A stretch of DNA of 5,635 bases, from assembly GCA_946056785.1 (NCBI GenBank), contig CAMGKS010000084.1:1-5635 (forward strand). Direction: 5' to 3'. Made by a program: the position numbers and the translations under genes. The notes beneath the pieces are model-generated. The model was not told where the DNA came from and ran no database searches. It saw nothing but the letters and a program-made list of their open reading frames with translations. This document shows, one piece after another, positions 5,369-5,635 of the stretch. Source of the DNA: an uncultured Clostridia bacterium (GTDB lineage Bacteria; Bacillota; Clostridia; Christensenellales; CAG-917). Positions within the stretch are counted from its first letter, which is position 1. Each line of letters begins with the position of its first letter.

Positions 5369-5635
5369 ATGAAAAAACCTAAAGTAGTTTTTACTTACGT
5401 CGAAGCCGGAATGGGACATATCATGCCGATAACGTCTATTTCCAACGCTTTCGAAAAAAAATACGGAAAATACGTTGAAATCGTCCGTTCAAAGTTTTAC
5501 AGCGAAACGGGCGACAAACAAATGATTAAATTTGAAAGGGGTTTTGTCAGCGACGTTAAAGCCTCAAACGTATGCCCACCGTACGGCTTTTTAGAAACCT
5601 TTTTTATGAATGCATTGCCATACAGATTGCTATGC
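5369..5635 (+). CDS. Putative GT-B glycosyltransferase, N-terminal fragment cut by the window edge
   Basis: The first 89 codons of a gene are present and the frame is still open at the right edge. The ATG at 5369 has a good AGGAG site at 5359-5363, five bases upstream. The product begins with a short beta-strand-like stretch (KVVFTYVEA, residues 5-13) followed by GMGHIMP (14-20) and a helix. This is the arrangement of the glycine-rich first loop in MurG and diacylglycerol glucosyltransferase/MGDG synthase-like GT-B enzymes (G-x-G-H-x-x-P/A). By analogy it would use a sugar nucleotide, perhaps to glycosylate a lipid at the inner face of the membrane, but donor and acceptor cannot be judged because the C-terminal nucleotide-sugar domain is missing. 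No signal peptide is seen. It is divergent from pgk and has its own promoter, so no functional link to glycolysis is implied. The coding frame is secure, the family assignment moderate. Confidence 0.6.
   Translation, partial: MKKPKVVFTYVEAGMGHIMPITSISNAFEKKYGKYVEIVRSKFYSETGDKQMIKFERGFVSDVKASNVCPPYGFLETFFMNALPYRLLC

Overview
The window looks like an ordinary chromosomal stretch from a low-GC Gram-positive bacterium, most likely Bacillota of the Clostridia type. The reasons are AT-rich intergenic DNA, strong AAGGAG-type ribosome binding sites, consensus-like sigma-A promoters (TTGCAA/TATAAT), and a contiguous pgk-tpiA-gpmI block of the kind common in Bacillota. No stop codon needs recoding, so a Mollicute is not indicated. 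The species cannot be named from the sequence.

Layout, left to right. Positions 1-165 are very AT-rich non-coding DNA with three inverted repeats close together and short direct repeats. Positions 166-834 (minus) encode an unrecognised four-helix membrane protein with a TTG start. Positions 835-1185 are non-coding and hold a clear intrinsic terminator (about 1083-1116) for the operon to the right. Positions 1186-4869 (minus) are a three-gene glycolytic operon, transcribed pgk then tpiA then gpmI, from a strong promoter at 4919-4947. A GC-rich hairpin with a C(UUCG)G tetraloop lies between tpiA and gpmI. Positions 4870-5368 are a roughly 500-base divergent intergenic region. It holds the pgk promoter, a long inverted repeat just upstream of that promoter, and a second promoter on the plus strand followed by a leader of about 150 bases. 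From 5369 a plus-strand gene for a putative GT-B glycosyltransferase runs off the right edge.

The three glycolytic enzymes act in the lower half of glycolysis. TpiA interconverts the triose phosphates, Pgk makes ATP from 1,3-bisphosphoglycerate, and GpmI (the cofactor-independent, metal-dependent mutase) converts 3- to 2-phosphoglycerate. The gapA and eno genes that often flank such clusters are not in the window. No mobile element, CRISPR array, tRNA or rRNA is visible. I see no convincing new biological system. The points most worth checking are regulatory (the inverted repeat at the pgk promoter, the intercistronic hairpin, the leader before the glycosyltransferase) plus a roughly 40-residue insertion in Pgk and the unknown membrane protein.
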